Origin: Allokutzneria multivorans
Lineage (GTDB): Bacteria; Actinomycetota; Actinomycetes; Mycobacteriales; Pseudonocardiaceae
Direction: 5' to 3'
Assembly: GCF_039537405.1 (NCBI RefSeq)
Contig: NZ_BAABAL010000005.1
Location: forward strand, 620,001-684,000
DNA length: 64,000 nt
Positions 7,797 to 15,165 of this stretch are shown piece after piece. Position 1 is the first letter of the stretch. Each line of letters begins with the position of its first letter. The notes under the pieces were generated by a model, which was not told the origin of the DNA, made no database searches, and saw nothing but the letters and a program-made list of their open reading frames with translations. Both the position numbers and the translations under genes were made by a program.

Positions 7797-9014
7797 GTGG
7801 CCCTTTCTCCGTACCGGCAGGTGCTCGCCCTGCCGGGCGTTCGGCGCCTGCTGCTGATCGCGCTGTTCGCCCGCATTCCCGGCAGCGCCGTCGGTGTCGC
7901 GATGACGCTGCACGTGGTGCTGACGCTCAAGGAGGGCTACGGCGCGGCCGGGCTCGTCTCCGCTTGCGCGACGATCGGCATGGCGCTCAGCGGTCCCCTG
8001 TTCGGACGACTCGTCGACCGCCGGGGGCTGCGCCTGATGCTGGCGATCACCACGATCGGCGAAGCCACGTTCTGGTTCATCGCGCCGTCGCTGCCGTACG
8101 CGGCGCTGCTGGGCACGGCGCTGATCGGCGGTTTCCTGACCCTGCCGGTCGGCGCGACCTCACGGCAGGCATTGGCCGCGATCGTGCCGCCGGAGCACCG
8201 CAAGGCCGCGTTCTCGCTGGACACGATCTTCGTGGAGACCAGCTACATGCTCGGCCCCGCGCTCGGCGTGCTGATGGCCACGCAGGTCTCCACCACGCTC
8301 ACGCTGGTCGCCATCGGCGGCGGCCTGGTGATCTCCGGCAGCGTGCTCTTCCTGGTCAACCCGCCGATCCGGTCGGCGGCGAGCACCGAGGAGTCCGCCG
8401 AGCCGGTTCCGCGCAAGGAGTGGCTGACCAGGGAGCTGGTCGGCGCGCTGATCATCTCGGCGGGCGCGGTCCTGGTGCTCGCGGGCACCGACGTCGCGAT
8501 CGTCGCCACGCTCGAACGCCACGGCCAGGTGTCGTGGACCGGCCTGGTGATCGTGGTCTGGTGCTTGGTCTCGCTGACCGGCGGTTTCGTCTACGGCGCG
8601 ATGACCAGGACGGTGCCGCCGCTCGTGCTGATGACGACGATGGGCGTGCTGACGATCCCGGTCGGCATCGCCACCGACTGGTGGTGGCTGTGCCTGGCGA
8701 TCCTTCCCGCGGGCGCGTTGTGCGCCCCGCTGCTGTCGGCCACCACGGAGTGGATCAGCAGGCTCGCGCCGGAGTCGGTGCGCGGTGAGGTGATGGGGCT
8801 CCAGCAGTCCGCGCTCACCCTCGGCAGCGCGATGGGCGCCCCGTTCGTCGGCGCGGTGATGGACGCGACCTCGCCCGCGATGGGCTTCGTCGCGGCGGGT
8901 GGCCTCGTGACCGTGGCCGCCGCCGCTGTGCTGTTCCTTCAGCGCCCGCGCGCGTCGGCCGCTCCGGCTTCGGCTTCCGCCAGCTCCGAAGAGAGCGTTC
9001 GCAGCGCTTCGTAG
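7797..9014 (+). CDS. MFS transporter
   Basis: 405 residues with about 12 predicted membrane helices. The inter-helix 2-3 loop 'GRLVDRRGLRLML' is the MFS signature and a central cytoplasmic loop separates the two six-helix halves near residues 185-210. The substrate is unknown; the general look is of a drug/sugar efflux type. The GTG at 7797 is preceded by a G-rich stretch. It diverges from the SoxR-boxed FMN reductase operon 147 bp away, so an efflux role alongside redox-drug defence is possible but unproven. The last 76 nt overlap the gluconokinase gene tail-to-tail. Confidence 0.85.
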   Translation: MALSPYRQVLALPGVRRLLLIALFARIPGSAVGVAMTLHVVLTLKEGYGAAGLVSACATIGMALSGPLFGRLVDRRGLRLMLAITTIGEATFWFIAPSLPYAALLGTALIGGFLTLPVGATSRQALAAIVPPEHRKAAFSLDTIFVETSYMLGPALGVLMATQVSTTLTLVAIGGGLVISGSVLFLVNPPIRSAASTEESAEPVPRKEWLTRELVGALIISAGAVLVLAGTDVAIVATLERHGQVSWTGLVIVVWCLVSLTGGFVYGAMTRTVPPLVLMTTMGVLTIPVGIATDWWWLCLAILPAGALCAPLLSATTEWISRLAPESVRGEVMGLQQSALTLGSAMGAPFVGAVMDATSPAMGFVAAGGLVTVAAAAVLFLQRPRASAAPASASASSEESVRSAS

Positions 9015-10438
9015 GCCCGCTCCACCACCGGGCGCACGGCGGCTGAGCGCGCGGCGTTGGCGGCGTCGACGCGGACGACGTCGACCGGCTCGATGAGGTC
9101 TGCGGCCGCGCGCAGCGAAGACAGCTCGCCGAGCGCGCGCCAGCCCAGCAGCGCCGCGCCCAGGCCGGAGCCCTCGCTGTCCTCAGCCAGCTCCAGGTCG
9201 GTGCCCAGGCTCGCGGAGATCACCTCGGCCCACAGCGGCGAGCGGAAGGCTCCGCCCGTCGCGCGGACGCGGTCGATCGGCGCGCCCGTGGCGGCCACGG
9301 CATCGCGGACCAGGGCAAGCTGCTGGCCGACACCTTCGATCAGCGCGCGCACGATCTGCGCTCGGCCGTGCTCCCGGCGCAGTCCGAGGATCATCGCGCG
9401 CGGGTCCGGGTCCCACCACGGAGCGCGCTCGCCGAGCAGGTAGGGCAGCGCGAGCAGACCGCCGGCGCCGGGCGGCACGCTCTCCGCCTCGGCGAGCAGT
9501 GAGCCGATGTCGTTGGTACCGAACGCTTTCGCGGCCCAAGCGGCGACGCTGCCGCCGTTGCTGATCGCGCCGCCGAGCACCCACAGGCCCTCGCCGATCG
9601 CGTAGCAGAACACCCGGCAGTGCTCGTCGATCCCGGGTTCGTCACGGACGACGCGCAGCGCGCCGCTGGTGCCGAGCGACAGCGCGGCCATCCCCGGGAC
9701 GACCGCGCCGACGCCGAGGTTGGCCAGCGGACCGTCTCCCCCGCCCGCGACGACGGGCAGACCCGTTGGCAGGCCGTCGATCTGCGCGGTCAGCGGCAGG
9801 ACATCCGTGGGCGCCACCAGCTCCGGGAGCTGGTCGGCGGTGATCCCCGCGAGCCGCAACGACTCCGGGTGCCAGTCGAGGGTGTGCATGTTCATCAGGC
9901 CGGAGCCCGACGCGTAGGAGTGCTCGGTGGCCAGGCGCCCGGTGAGGTGCAGGAGCACGAAGTCCTTGAGGCTGCACCACTTCACGGCTCGCACATCGGT
10001 CTTCTCGTGGAACCACACGAGCTTCGACAGCGGAGCGAACGGGTGCACGGGCGTGCCGGTGGCGCGGTGCAACTCGGCCCCCGCAGGGCTACCCTTGATG
10101 CGCGCGGCCTGGTCGGCGGCGCGGTTGTCCGCCCAGCTGACCGCGTGCGTGAGCGGATTGTTGTTGGCGTCCAACGCCATCAGCGTGTGCATCGCGCCGG
10201 TCAGCGAGAGCCCATCGACGACGAGCCCCTTCTGTCCACAGTGGACAACGCACTCGGTCAACGCCTCAAGGGCGGCGGTGAGCACCTGGCGAGGGTCGTG
10301 GACGGCCTCGCCGGGGTGCTCGCCGAGCATCGGACAACCGCGCTCGGCGAGCACGTGGACCACTGCGGAGGCATCAGCGGCGACCACCTTCGTCGCCGTG
10401 CTGCCCAGGTCGATCCCGAGCACTACCCGTGTCGTCAC
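8939..10438 (-). CDS. FGGY family carbohydrate kinase, probably gluconokinase
   Basis: 499 residues. The N-terminal ATPase fold shows 'VVLGIDLGSTATKVV'. 'SLTGAMHTLMALD' and 'SWADNRA' near 80-110 resemble the FGGY gluconate kinases (SxAMHxxxAMD...WADNR) more than xylulose or glycerol kinases. 'GGGDGPLANLGVGAV', 'LSLGTSGALRVV' and 'ATGGAFRSPLWAEVIS' are the family's C-terminal signatures. It should phosphorylate D-gluconate or a similar sugar acid to feed the pentose phosphate pathway. It is the third gene of the ask-asd run, 19 nt behind asd, which is metabolically unexpected. Its 3' end overlaps the MFS gene by 76 nt. Confidence 0.82.
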   Translation of the reverse strand: MTTRVVLGIDLGSTATKVVAADASAVVHVLAERGCPMLGEHPGEAVHDPRQVLTAALEALTECVVHCGQKGLVVDGLSLTGAMHTLMALDANNNPLTHAVSWADNRAADQAARIKGSPAGAELHRATGTPVHPFAPLSKLVWFHEKTDVRAVKWCSLKDFVLLHLTGRLATEHSYASGSGLMNMHTLDWHPESLRLAGITADQLPELVAPTDVLPLTAQIDGLPTGLPVVAGGGDGPLANLGVGAVVPGMAALSLGTSGALRVVRDEPGIDEHCRVFCYAIGEGLWVLGGAISNGGSVAAWAAKAFGTNDIGSLLAEAESVPPGAGGLLALPYLLGERAPWWDPDPRAMILGLRREHGRAQIVRALIEGVGQQLALVRDAVAATGAPIDRVRATGGAFRSPLWAEVISASLGTDLELAEDSEGSGLGAALLGWRALGELSSLRAAADLIEPVDVVRVDAANAARSAAVRPVVERAYEALRTLSSELAEAEAGAADARGR

Positions 10439-10457
10439 GGGTTCTTCTTACCAGTGC

Positions 10458-11516
10458 TCAGACCAGCGACTCGGCGATCTCGTAGGTGTTGAGCGCCGCG
10501 CCCTTGCGCAGGTTGTCCCCGCACACGAAGAAGTCCAGCGTGTTCGGGAAGTCCAGCGCCTGGCGGATGCGGCCGACGTAGGTCGGGTCGCCGCCGACCA
10601 CGTCCGCGGGCGTGGGGAACACGCCGTTGGCCGCGTCGTCGACCAGCCGGATGCTGGGCTGCGCCGCGAAGATCTCCCGAGCGCGCTCGACGGTGACCTC
10701 CTCGGCGAAGACCGCGTGCACGGCGAGGGAGTGCGTGGTGACCACGGGGACGCGCACGCAGGTCGCGGAGACCTTCAGGTCCGGGATGCCCAGGATCTTG
10801 CGGGACTCGTTGCGGACCTTGAGCTCCTCGCTGGACCAGCCGCCGTCGCGCTGCGAGCCCGCCCACGGGACCACGTTGAACGCCAGCGGGGCCGGGAACG
10901 GGGAGTCCGAAGAGGACAGTCCGGCCGCTTCGAGCGCCTCGCGCACGTCACCGGCGCGGTTGCCGACGCCCTTGCCCGCCACCGCGGCGGCCTCGGCGTA
11001 CAGGCGGTCGATACCGTCCTGACCAGCGCCGGAAGCGGCCTGGTAGGAGGCGACGACCAGTTCGCGCAGTCCGAAGGTGTGGTGCAGCGCGCCGAGCGCG
11101 GCCATCATCGACAGCGTCGTGCAGTTGGGGTTGGCGATGATGCCGCGCGGCCGGTTGGCGACCTGGTCGACGTTCACCTCCGGCACCACCAGCGGCACGT
11201 CGTCGTCCATCCGGAAGGCGCCGGAGTTGTCCACGGCGACAGCTCCGCGCGCGGCGGCGATCGGCGCCCACTCGGCGGAGACCGCGTCCGGGACGTCGAA
11301 CATCGCGACGTCGACGCCGTCGAAGGCCTCGGCGGAGAGCGCGATGACCTCGAGGGACTCACCGCGGACGGTGATCCGCTTGCCCGCGGAGCGCGGGGAG
11401 GCGATCAGCCGGATCTCCCCCCACGGCACGGACTCGCGGCCGTTGATGATGTCGATCATGACCGTGCCGACGGCGCCGGTCGCGCCGACGAGTGCGAGGG
11501 TGGGACGGGTGCTCAT
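10458..11516 (-). CDS. asd: aspartate-semialdehyde dehydrogenase
   Basis: 352 residues. It reduces aspartyl phosphate to aspartate semialdehyde with NADPH, the branch-point precursor for lysine, diaminopimelate, methionine and threonine. The Rossmann motif 'LVGATGAVG' is at 9-17, the catalytic Cys132 lies in 'IANPNCTT' and the substrate-binding 'SYQAASGAGQ' follows. The usual family length is 340-360. It starts 6 nt after the aspartokinase stop, the standard actinobacterial ask-asd operon. Confidence 0.96.
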   Translation of the reverse strand: MSTRPTLALVGATGAVGTVMIDIINGRESVPWGEIRLIASPRSAGKRITVRGESLEVIALSAEAFDGVDVAMFDVPDAVSAEWAPIAAARGAVAVDNSGAFRMDDDVPLVVPEVNVDQVANRPRGIIANPNCTTLSMMAALGALHHTFGLRELVVASYQAASGAGQDGIDRLYAEAAAVAGKGVGNRAGDVREALEAAGLSSSDSPFPAPLAFNVVPWAGSQRDGGWSSEELKVRNESRKILGIPDLKVSATCVRVPVVTTHSLAVHAVFAEEVTVERAREIFAAQPSIRLVDDAANGVFPTPADVVGGDPTYVGRIRQALDFPNTLDFFVCGDNLRKGAALNTYEIAESLV

Positions 11517-11522
11517 CGGTGC

Positions 11523-12788
11523 TTACCTCCCGGTTCCGGCGTAGACGACGGCTTCCTCGGTGCCGCCCAGGTCGAACGCCTCGTGCAGCGCGCGCACGGC
11601 GTCGTCGAGCTGGGTGTCGCGGCAGACCACCGAGATGCGGATCTCCGAGGTGGAGATGATCTCGATGTTCACCCCGGCCTTGGCGAGCGCCTCGCAGAAG
11701 ACCGCGGTGACGCCGGGGTGCGAGCGCATGCCCGCGCCGATCAGCGAGACCTTGCCGACGTGCTCGTCGAAGAGGACCTGCTCGAAGCCGATCTCCTCGC
11801 GCACCTTGTCCAGCTGCTCGACGGCGGTCGCGGCGTCGGTCTTGGGCAGCGTGAAGGTCAGGTCGGTGCGGCCGGTGGCGACCTGGGAGATGTTCTGCAC
11901 CACCATGTCGATGTTCAGCTCGGCCTCGGCGATCACCCGGAAGATCCTGGCTGCCACACCCGGGTGGTCCGGGACGCCGGTGACGGTGATCTTGGCTTCG
12001 GACCGGTCGTGCGCGACGCCGGTGATCATGGCCTGTTCCACGGGAAGGTCCTCCATGGACCCGGACACGATGGTTCCGGGCTTGTTGTTGAACGACGAGC
12101 GGACATGGATGGCGACGTTGTTGCGGCGCCCGTACTCGACGCAGCGCAGCATCAGCACCTTCGCGCCGCACGCGGCCATCTCCAACATCTCCTCGTAGGT
12201 GATGTTGTCGAGCTTCTTGGCGTTGGGCACGATGCGCGGGTCGGCGCTGTAGACGCCGTCCACGTCGGTGTAGATCTCGCAGACGTCGGCGCCGAGCGCG
12301 GCGGCCAGCGCGACGGCCGTGGTGTCGGTGCCGCCGCGGCCGAGCGTGGTGATGTCCTTGGTGTCCTGGCTGACGCCCTGGAAACCGGCGACGATGGTGA
12401 TCGCGCCCGCGTCGATCGCTTCCTGGATGCGGCTCGGCGTGACGTCGATGATCCGCGCCTTGCCGTGCACCGAGGTGGTGATCACCCCGGCCTGCGAGCC
12501 GGTGTAGGAGCGGGCCTCGGCGCCGAGCGAGTGGATCGCCATCGCCAGCAGCGACATCGAGATGCGCTCGCCCGCGGTGAGCAGCATGTCCATCTCGCGG
12601 TCCGGCGGGACCGGGGACACCTGGCTGGCGAGGTCGAGCAGGTCGTCGGTGGTGTCGCCCATCGCGGAGACCGCGACGACCACGTCGTTGCCCGCTTTGC
12701 GCGTCTCGACGATCCGTTCGGCCACTCGTTTGATTCGTTCAGCGTTTTCCAGCGATGATCCGCCGTACTTCTGGACGACGAGCGCCAC
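11523..12788 (-). CDS. ask: aspartokinase
   Basis: 421 residues, the usual actinobacterial length. It catalyses ATP-dependent phosphorylation of aspartate, the committed step to lysine, threonine, methionine and cell-wall diaminopimelate. The kinase domain begins 'MALVVQKYGGSS', includes 'SAMGDTTDDLL' and 'GRGGTDTTAVALAAAL', and is followed by two ACT domains from ~265 (feedback by lysine/threonine). The GTG at 12788 has a GGAGGAGG site just upstream. An in-frame Met (start at 12056, 'MEDLPVEQAM') corresponds to the place where related actinobacteria make a separate beta subunit from the same gene; whether it is used here cannot be seen. Confidence 0.96.
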   Translation of the reverse strand: MALVVQKYGGSSLENAERIKRVAERIVETRKAGNDVVVAVSAMGDTTDDLLDLASQVSPVPPDREMDMLLTAGERISMSLLAMAIHSLGAEARSYTGSQAGVITTSVHGKARIIDVTPSRIQEAIDAGAITIVAGFQGVSQDTKDITTLGRGGTDTTAVALAAALGADVCEIYTDVDGVYSADPRIVPNAKKLDNITYEEMLEMAACGAKVLMLRCVEYGRRNNVAIHVRSSFNNKPGTIVSGSMEDLPVEQAMITGVAHDRSEAKITVTGVPDHPGVAARIFRVIAEAELNIDMVVQNISQVATGRTDLTFTLPKTDAATAVEQLDKVREEIGFEQVLFDEHVGKVSLIGAGMRSHPGVTAVFCEALAKAGVNIEIISTSEIRISVVCRDTQLDDAVRALHEAFDLGGTEEAVVYAGTGR

Positions 12789-13155
12789 CGAACCTCCTCC
12801 GGACGACGGCCCTGCCGTGCCCGCACTGGTGGCGCGGGCGCGACGGATGGGCCTTCTGCACAGGCTGTACCTGGACCGCGCCATCGCAGTCTCCGGGCAA
12901 GCCTACTCACCAGAGCCACCCCGTCCACCAGTGCGTTTTCGCACTTCGCAGCGCCACCACCTCGGAGAACGCCTTCCCGTTGCGGCGTGTCGCGGGGCAT
13001 CGTGTGGCAGAGCCCACGACGACGCGCCGGGCTGAGCGGAGATCCGTTCGCCGGTCGGGGCCCGAGGTGGAGGATCTTCGGTGCCACGGGTGACGAGTCG
13101 TCTCCCGCCGACCAGCGCGGGCGTGACGGTATTCACACTGACTGAAGGGGTTCTC
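12789..13155. other. Divergent intergenic region, ask operon / nitroreductase
   Basis: This 367-bp gap must hold the ask-asd promoter (leftward) and the nitroreductase promoter (rightward). I see the ask ribosome binding site at its left end and GAAGGGG before the nitroreductase start. No convincing gene, riboswitch or strong hairpin is seen. Confidence 0.6.
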
Positions 13156-13761
13156 GTGACGGAACTGAGTGCGCACCGGCCTGCCGAGTCGAGCGCGCCG
13201 CTGCACGAGCTGATCCGCGACCGGTGGAGCCCGCGCGTGCTCGACCCGAAGGCGGAGATCACCGACGACCAGCTGCGCGCGCTGTTCGAGGCCGCGCGCT
13301 GGGCACCGTCGTGGGGCAACAGCCAGCCCGCGCGCTACCTCGTCGGCAGGCGGGGCGAGGAGACCTTCGAGCGGATCTTCGCGACGCTGAGCCGGGGCAA
13401 CAAGAACTGGGCCGCTCCAGCGGGCGCGCTGGTGCTCGGCATCGCCAGGACCCGCAACGACGAGGGCGAGCCGATGCCCTACGCGGAGTACGGCCTCGGC
13501 CTCGCGACGCAGAACCTGGTGTTGCAGGCGGTGGCGGAAGGCCTTGTGGCGCATCAGATGGCGGGCTTCAGCGCCGAGGCGGCCAAGGCGGCGTTCGAGC
13601 TGCCCGAAGGCGTGGAACCGTTGGTGGCCATCGCGATCGGCCACTTCGGCGACGGCGTCGACGTGGACCCCTCGATCGTCGAGCGCGACACCAAACCACG
13701 TCAGCGCAAGCCGCTGTCGGAGCTGGTTTTCGGTGCTGGGTGGGGAACTCCCGCGTTCTAG
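13156..13761 (+). CDS. nitroreductase family protein
   Basis: 201 residues, FMN-dependent NAD(P)H oxidoreductase fold. Motifs include the N-terminal FMN-binding 'RDRWSPRVLD', 'LFEAARWAPSWGNSQPARYLV' near 40-60, and 'YGLGLATQNLVLQAVAEGLVAHQMAGF' around 118-145. The GTG at 13156 is preferred because GAAGGGG lies 6 nt before it. The natural substrate is unknown. The TAG stop sits inside the CTAG end of the first palindromic element, which fills the whole gap to the convergent gene. Confidence 0.88.
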   Translation: MTELSAHRPAESSAPLHELIRDRWSPRVLDPKAEITDDQLRALFEAARWAPSWGNSQPARYLVGRRGEETFERIFATLSRGNKNWAAPAGALVLGIARTRNDEGEPMPYAEYGLGLATQNLVLQAVAEGLVAHQMAGFSAEAAKAAFELPEGVEPLVAIAIGHFGDGVDVDPSIVERDTKPRQRKPLSELVFGAGWGTPAF

Positions 13762-13940
13762 GCCGTGTCCTGCAAGTCTCGCAGTTCACCGGTCTTCAAG
13801 TCCCACAAACCCCCGCCTTCGCGGTCTCCAACGACGGCAAACCTCATCGAGAAAGGGGTTCGGTGGTCTTGAAGACCGGCGAACCTCTGGCACGCCGTGA
13901 CCGGGACCCACAGCTCAACCGCTTACAGGACAGGGCCTAG
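13758..13940. repeat. MITE-like palindromic element, copy 1
   Basis: 183 bp that exactly fills the gap between two convergent genes. The ends are inverted: CTAGGCCGTGTCCTGCAAG at the left against CTAGGCCCTGTCCTGTAAG read inward from the right (17 of 19 match). Both CTAGs overlap TAG stop codons of the flanking genes. Inside, CCGGTCTTCAAG (13789-13800) is a perfect inverted repeat of CTTGAAGACCGG (13868-13879), extended by AACCCC/GGGGTT arms. The single-stranded middle contains the family's conserved ACGACGGCAAACC. No transposase is encoded. This is the shortest copy, lacking the GGCGGTT..GATGATC block of the others. Confidence 0.82.
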
Positions 13941-14269
13941 GCGGTGATCCGGCGCAGGAGCTTCACCACGAGCGCCGTAGCCACCAACCAGAAGATTGCC
14001 GCCGTCCCGTAGTTCACCAGGACCGCCGTCTCCGGGCGCTCGGCGGGGAACAGGTCACGGAAGGCGAGCGCGAGCGGATCGGCCCACGCGCGCACGAACT
14101 GGGTGATGCCGTTGTCCGGGTTGGCCCCGCCGACGGTGAGGATCACGTGCACCACCAGCAGGACCGCGATCAGCGTGCCCGCCCAGCGGATGACCTGGGC
14201 GAGCACGCCGAGGACCGCCTTGGTCTGCGCGGCGCCCCCGCCCTTGCGGCGCTCAGCGTGGTTGGCCAT
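13937..14269 (-). CDS. small two-helix membrane protein (paralogue A)
   Basis: 110 residues. There is a basic N-terminus ('NHAERRKGGG'), a first membrane helix at ~28-48 ('WAGTLIAVLLVVHVILTV'), a middle segment, and a second helix at ~86-104 ending 'VVKLLRRITA'. No known family is recognised. It is clearly paralogous to the next gene (14291-14593): both share the pattern '[R/T]xxGTxIAxxLLxHVIxV' and the C-terminus 'V[KR]LLRR[I]TA', so this is a tandem duplication. Its stop codon is formed by the right CTAG of repeat copy 1. Function unknown. Confidence 0.7.
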   Translation of the reverse strand: MANHAERRKGGGAAQTKAVLGVLAQVIRWAGTLIAVLLVVHVILTVGGANPDNGITQFVRAWADPLALAFRDLFPAERPETAVLVNYGTAAIFWLVATALVVKLLRRITA

Positions 14270-14290
14270 GCCGGCGAGTCTGACAGGACA

Positions 14291-14593
14291 TCAGGCCGTG
14301 CGGCGCAACAACCTCACCACGATTCCCGTCACCACCAGCCAGAACACGATGGCCATGCCGTAGTTGAGCAGCAGGTCCATCGTGGCGTTGCCCGTGGCGA
14401 ACAGGTTCACGAACCACAGCGCCAGCGCACTCGCGGCACTGGCCACGAACTGCACGAGCGCGTTGGCCTCGTTCACCGAGACCAACACGAAGATCACGTG
14501 TGCGAGCAGGATGAGCGCGATGACCGTCCCGATCGCCCGAACGACGGACGCGACGACCGAGCCACCACTGCGAACGCGGTCCCTGGCAACCAT
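14291..14593 (-). CDS. small two-helix membrane protein (paralogue B)
   Basis: 100 residues from the ATG at 14593, which has GAAAGGA just upstream; longer in-frame starts would run into the palindrome array and lack such a site. The two membrane helices are at ~18-38 ('GTVIALILLAHVIFVLV') and ~75-95 ('LLNYGMAIVFWLVVTGIVV'), ending 'RLLRRTA'. It is paralogous to the downstream gene 21 bp away and probably in one operon with it. Function unknown. Confidence 0.7.
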   Translation of the reverse strand: MVARDRVRSGGSVVASVVRAIGTVIALILLAHVIFVLVSVNEANALVQFVASAASALALWFVNLFATGNATMDLLLNYGMAIVFWLVVTGIVVRLLRRTA

Positions 14594-14682
14594 GAGGACG
14601 TCCTTTCCCTCGGCACCTGTCACCCGACCGTGTACCCCTCCCGCCCCCTCCACACACCTCCGCCGTCTTGACCGCACCGGCC

Positions 14683-14943
14683 CTGAACGACCCCTTCAGT
14701 GCGCTCAACGCACCAAACGACCCGTTGAGGTACTTGAACGCACTAAACGACCCGTTCAGGGCTCCCAACGCACTGAACGGGTCGTTCAGGTACTTCAACG
14801 CACTGAACGGGTCGTTCACGTGGGTTGAGCGTGCTCAACGAGTCGTTCAGCACGCTCAACGGACTGAATGAGTCATTGAGGGAGTTGAGGTACCTGAAGG
14901 AGTCATTGAGGGAGCTCAAGTACCTGAATGAGTCATTCAGGGC
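14683..14943. repeat. Nine-unit tandem array of 17-nt palindromes, 30-bp period
   Basis: Nine cores start at 14683, 14713, 14743, 14773, 14803, 14834, 14864, 14894 and 14924 (spacing 30 except one of 31). The type core is CTGAACGGGTCGTTCAG, drifting to CTGAATGAGTCATTCAG at the right end. The first three units carry the centre in the opposite orientation (GACCC). The linkers are themselves similar ('GTACTTCAACGCA', 'GTACTTGAACGCA'). Because 30 is a multiple of three and the cores are palindromic, both strands stay open with a ten-residue peptide period, but no ribosome binding site or known protein supports coding. There are no spacers, so it is not a CRISPR. It lies in the gap between a membrane-protein gene and the leuA leader. 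Confidence 0.85.
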
Positions 14944-15038
14944 GCAGCGGCGCGGGGTGGGTGGCGGAGTGCGGAGGATGGCCCAGGATGTGGGACGTGG
15001 GTTTCATCCAGCGGCCCGCGCATGGTTAGTCTGGCGGC

Positions 15039-15080
15039 GTGGCGGGTGTCCTGCTCCTTCTTCGCCGCGACGGGGTCTGA
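15039..15080 (+). CDS. leuL: leuA leader peptide
   Basis: The frame starting at GTG 15039 encodes MAGVLLLLRRDGV and stops at TGA 15078-15080. Four consecutive leucine codons (CTG CTC CTT CTT, 15051-15062) lie just before a strong hairpin whose 5' arm starts inside the leader. This is the classical design of leucine-responsive ribosome-mediated attenuation. An in-frame TAG at 15027 excludes a longer form. No Shine-Dalgarno is seen; a possible -10 (TAGTCT, 15027-15032) ends 6 nt before the GTG, so the transcript may be leaderless. The leuA start follows 86 nt after the leader stop. Confidence 0.8.
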   Translation: MAGVLLLLRRDGV

Positions 15081-15102
15081 CCAGACCGGCCCCCCGTCGC
15101 GG
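15065..15102 (+). promoter_or_regulatory. leuA attenuator hairpin
   Basis: CCGCGACGGGG (15065-15075) pairs perfectly with CCCCGTCGCGG (15092-15102). An alternative small stem GTCTG/CAGAC (15075-15086) lies in its loop. The 5' arm covers the Arg-Arg-Asp codons directly after the Leu run, so a ribosome stalled on Leu codons would sit against it while free passage to the stop would change the pairing. No poly-U tract follows, so termination may be factor-assisted, or the stem may control leuA translation. Confidence 0.7.
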
Positions 15103-15165
15103 GATTCGGCTGCGGCCCCACGCCCGCCGGTCGACTCTTCCCCGGCAGCAGGAGCTCCCCCAGCG

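Noticed and set aside
7647..7913. 88-codon minus-strand frame across the FMN reductase/MFS gap
   Set aside because: It covers the SoxR-type promoter and the MFS start; no coding signature.
9927..12758. 943-codon open frame on the plus strand
   Set aside because: Antisense to gluconokinase, asd and ask; low-complexity His/Arg/Asp-rich translation typical of GC-rich shadow frames.
14668..14871. Open frame encoding a ten-residue repeat (LNDPFxxLNA) and its mirror on the minus strand
   Set aside because: Frames stay open on both strands only because the 30-bp unit is palindromic and a multiple of three; no ribosome binding site or homology.
14683..14943. CRISPR array
   Set aside because: The repeats are contiguous and palindromic with similar linkers; there are no unique spacers and no cas genes.
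15022..15165. N-terminal 48-codon extension of leuA
   Set aside because: It would translate through the leader peptide and attenuator stem in another frame; the ATG at 15166 fits the family and has a ribosome binding site.
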